Shown here piece by piece: positions 63,918 to 64,000 of a stretch of DNA of 64,000 nt (the stretch's first letter is position 1; each line of letters starts with the position of its first letter). The DNA is from Vombatus ursinus (taxonomy: Eukaryota > Chordata > Mammalia > Diprotodontia > Vombatidae), in NCBI RefSeq assembly GCF_900497805.2, contig NW_020954556.1, positions 59,389,424 through 59,453,423 of the forward strand, in the 5' to 3' direction. Under the pieces are notes generated by a model, which saw only the letters and a list, made by a program, of their open reading frames with translations, was not told where the DNA came from and made no database searches. The translations under genes and the position numbers were made by a program.

Positions 63918-64000
63918 CCTCCCCATTAAATTGTGAGCCATCTGAGAGCACAGACAGCCTTTTTTTTTTGTATCCTCCCTGCTTGGTCTAGTGCATGGCA
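63918..64000 (+). mobile_element. L2 3' end, cut by the window edge
   Basis: 'cattaaattgtgagccatct', 'gagagcacagacagcctttt', 'tgtatcctccctgcttggtc', 'tagtgcatggca' is the L2 terminus; it continues past the window. Confidence 0.7.

Overview
The window looks like intergenic or deep intronic DNA from a marsupial. It is AT-rich. Its commonest short repeats are tRNA-derived core-SINEs of the marsupial MAR1/WSINE1 kind, with the tRNA-like head, the MIR-type core and, in many copies, a marsupial-specific tail. They sit among MIR, L2, L3/CR1 and RTE LINEs and marsupial-type L1 and L1-derived elements. The species cannot be fixed from the sequence. I found no host protein-coding gene: nearly every open reading frame lies in a retrotransposon, on the wrong strand of one, or in low-complexity DNA. 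Family names come from recalled consensus sequences, not from a search, so boundaries are approximate (usually within 10 to 30 bases).

Layout. 1-8.9 kb: L2 and MIR-type fragments, a hAT-like MITE and a strong AT palindrome, separated by unassigned DNA. 8.9-21.2 kb: mostly L3/CR1 in both orientations, with L2, several SINEs and one L1 ORF2 C-terminal fragment. 21.2-29.1 kb: an old L1, L2, three small DNA transposons and a nearly pure pyrimidine tract of about 470 bp. 29.1-32.6 kb: a minus-strand RTE LINE followed by a minus-strand L3. 33.4-54.9 kb: a block of minus-strand L1 relatives. Two old L1s (about 36.8-45.1 and 49.1-54.9 kb) each carry a younger insertion of a roughly 2.85-kb element that has a 5' UTR, ORF1, a purine-rich spacer and a 3' UTR but no ORF2, the architecture of half-L1 (HAL1). 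A third ORF1-bearing copy lies at 33.8-36.3 kb. 54.9-58.2 kb: a long L2 interrupted by a nearly full-length 7SL RNA pseudogene. 58.2-64 kb: L1 ORF2, SINE, MIR and L2 fragments with unassigned DNA between.

The observations most worth following are: two ORF2-less L1 derivatives that share one derived frameshift in ORF1, as if copied from a master that made only the N-terminal half of ORF1p and was moved in trans; a probable 3' transduction carried by one of them; a composite inverted repeat (41 bp perfect plus 14 bp perfect) next to the third, 3'-truncated copy, which looks like a template-switch scar; the 7SL pseudogene; and two unexplained perfect or near-perfect palindromes. No CRISPR, operon, origin or functional tRNA gene is present.
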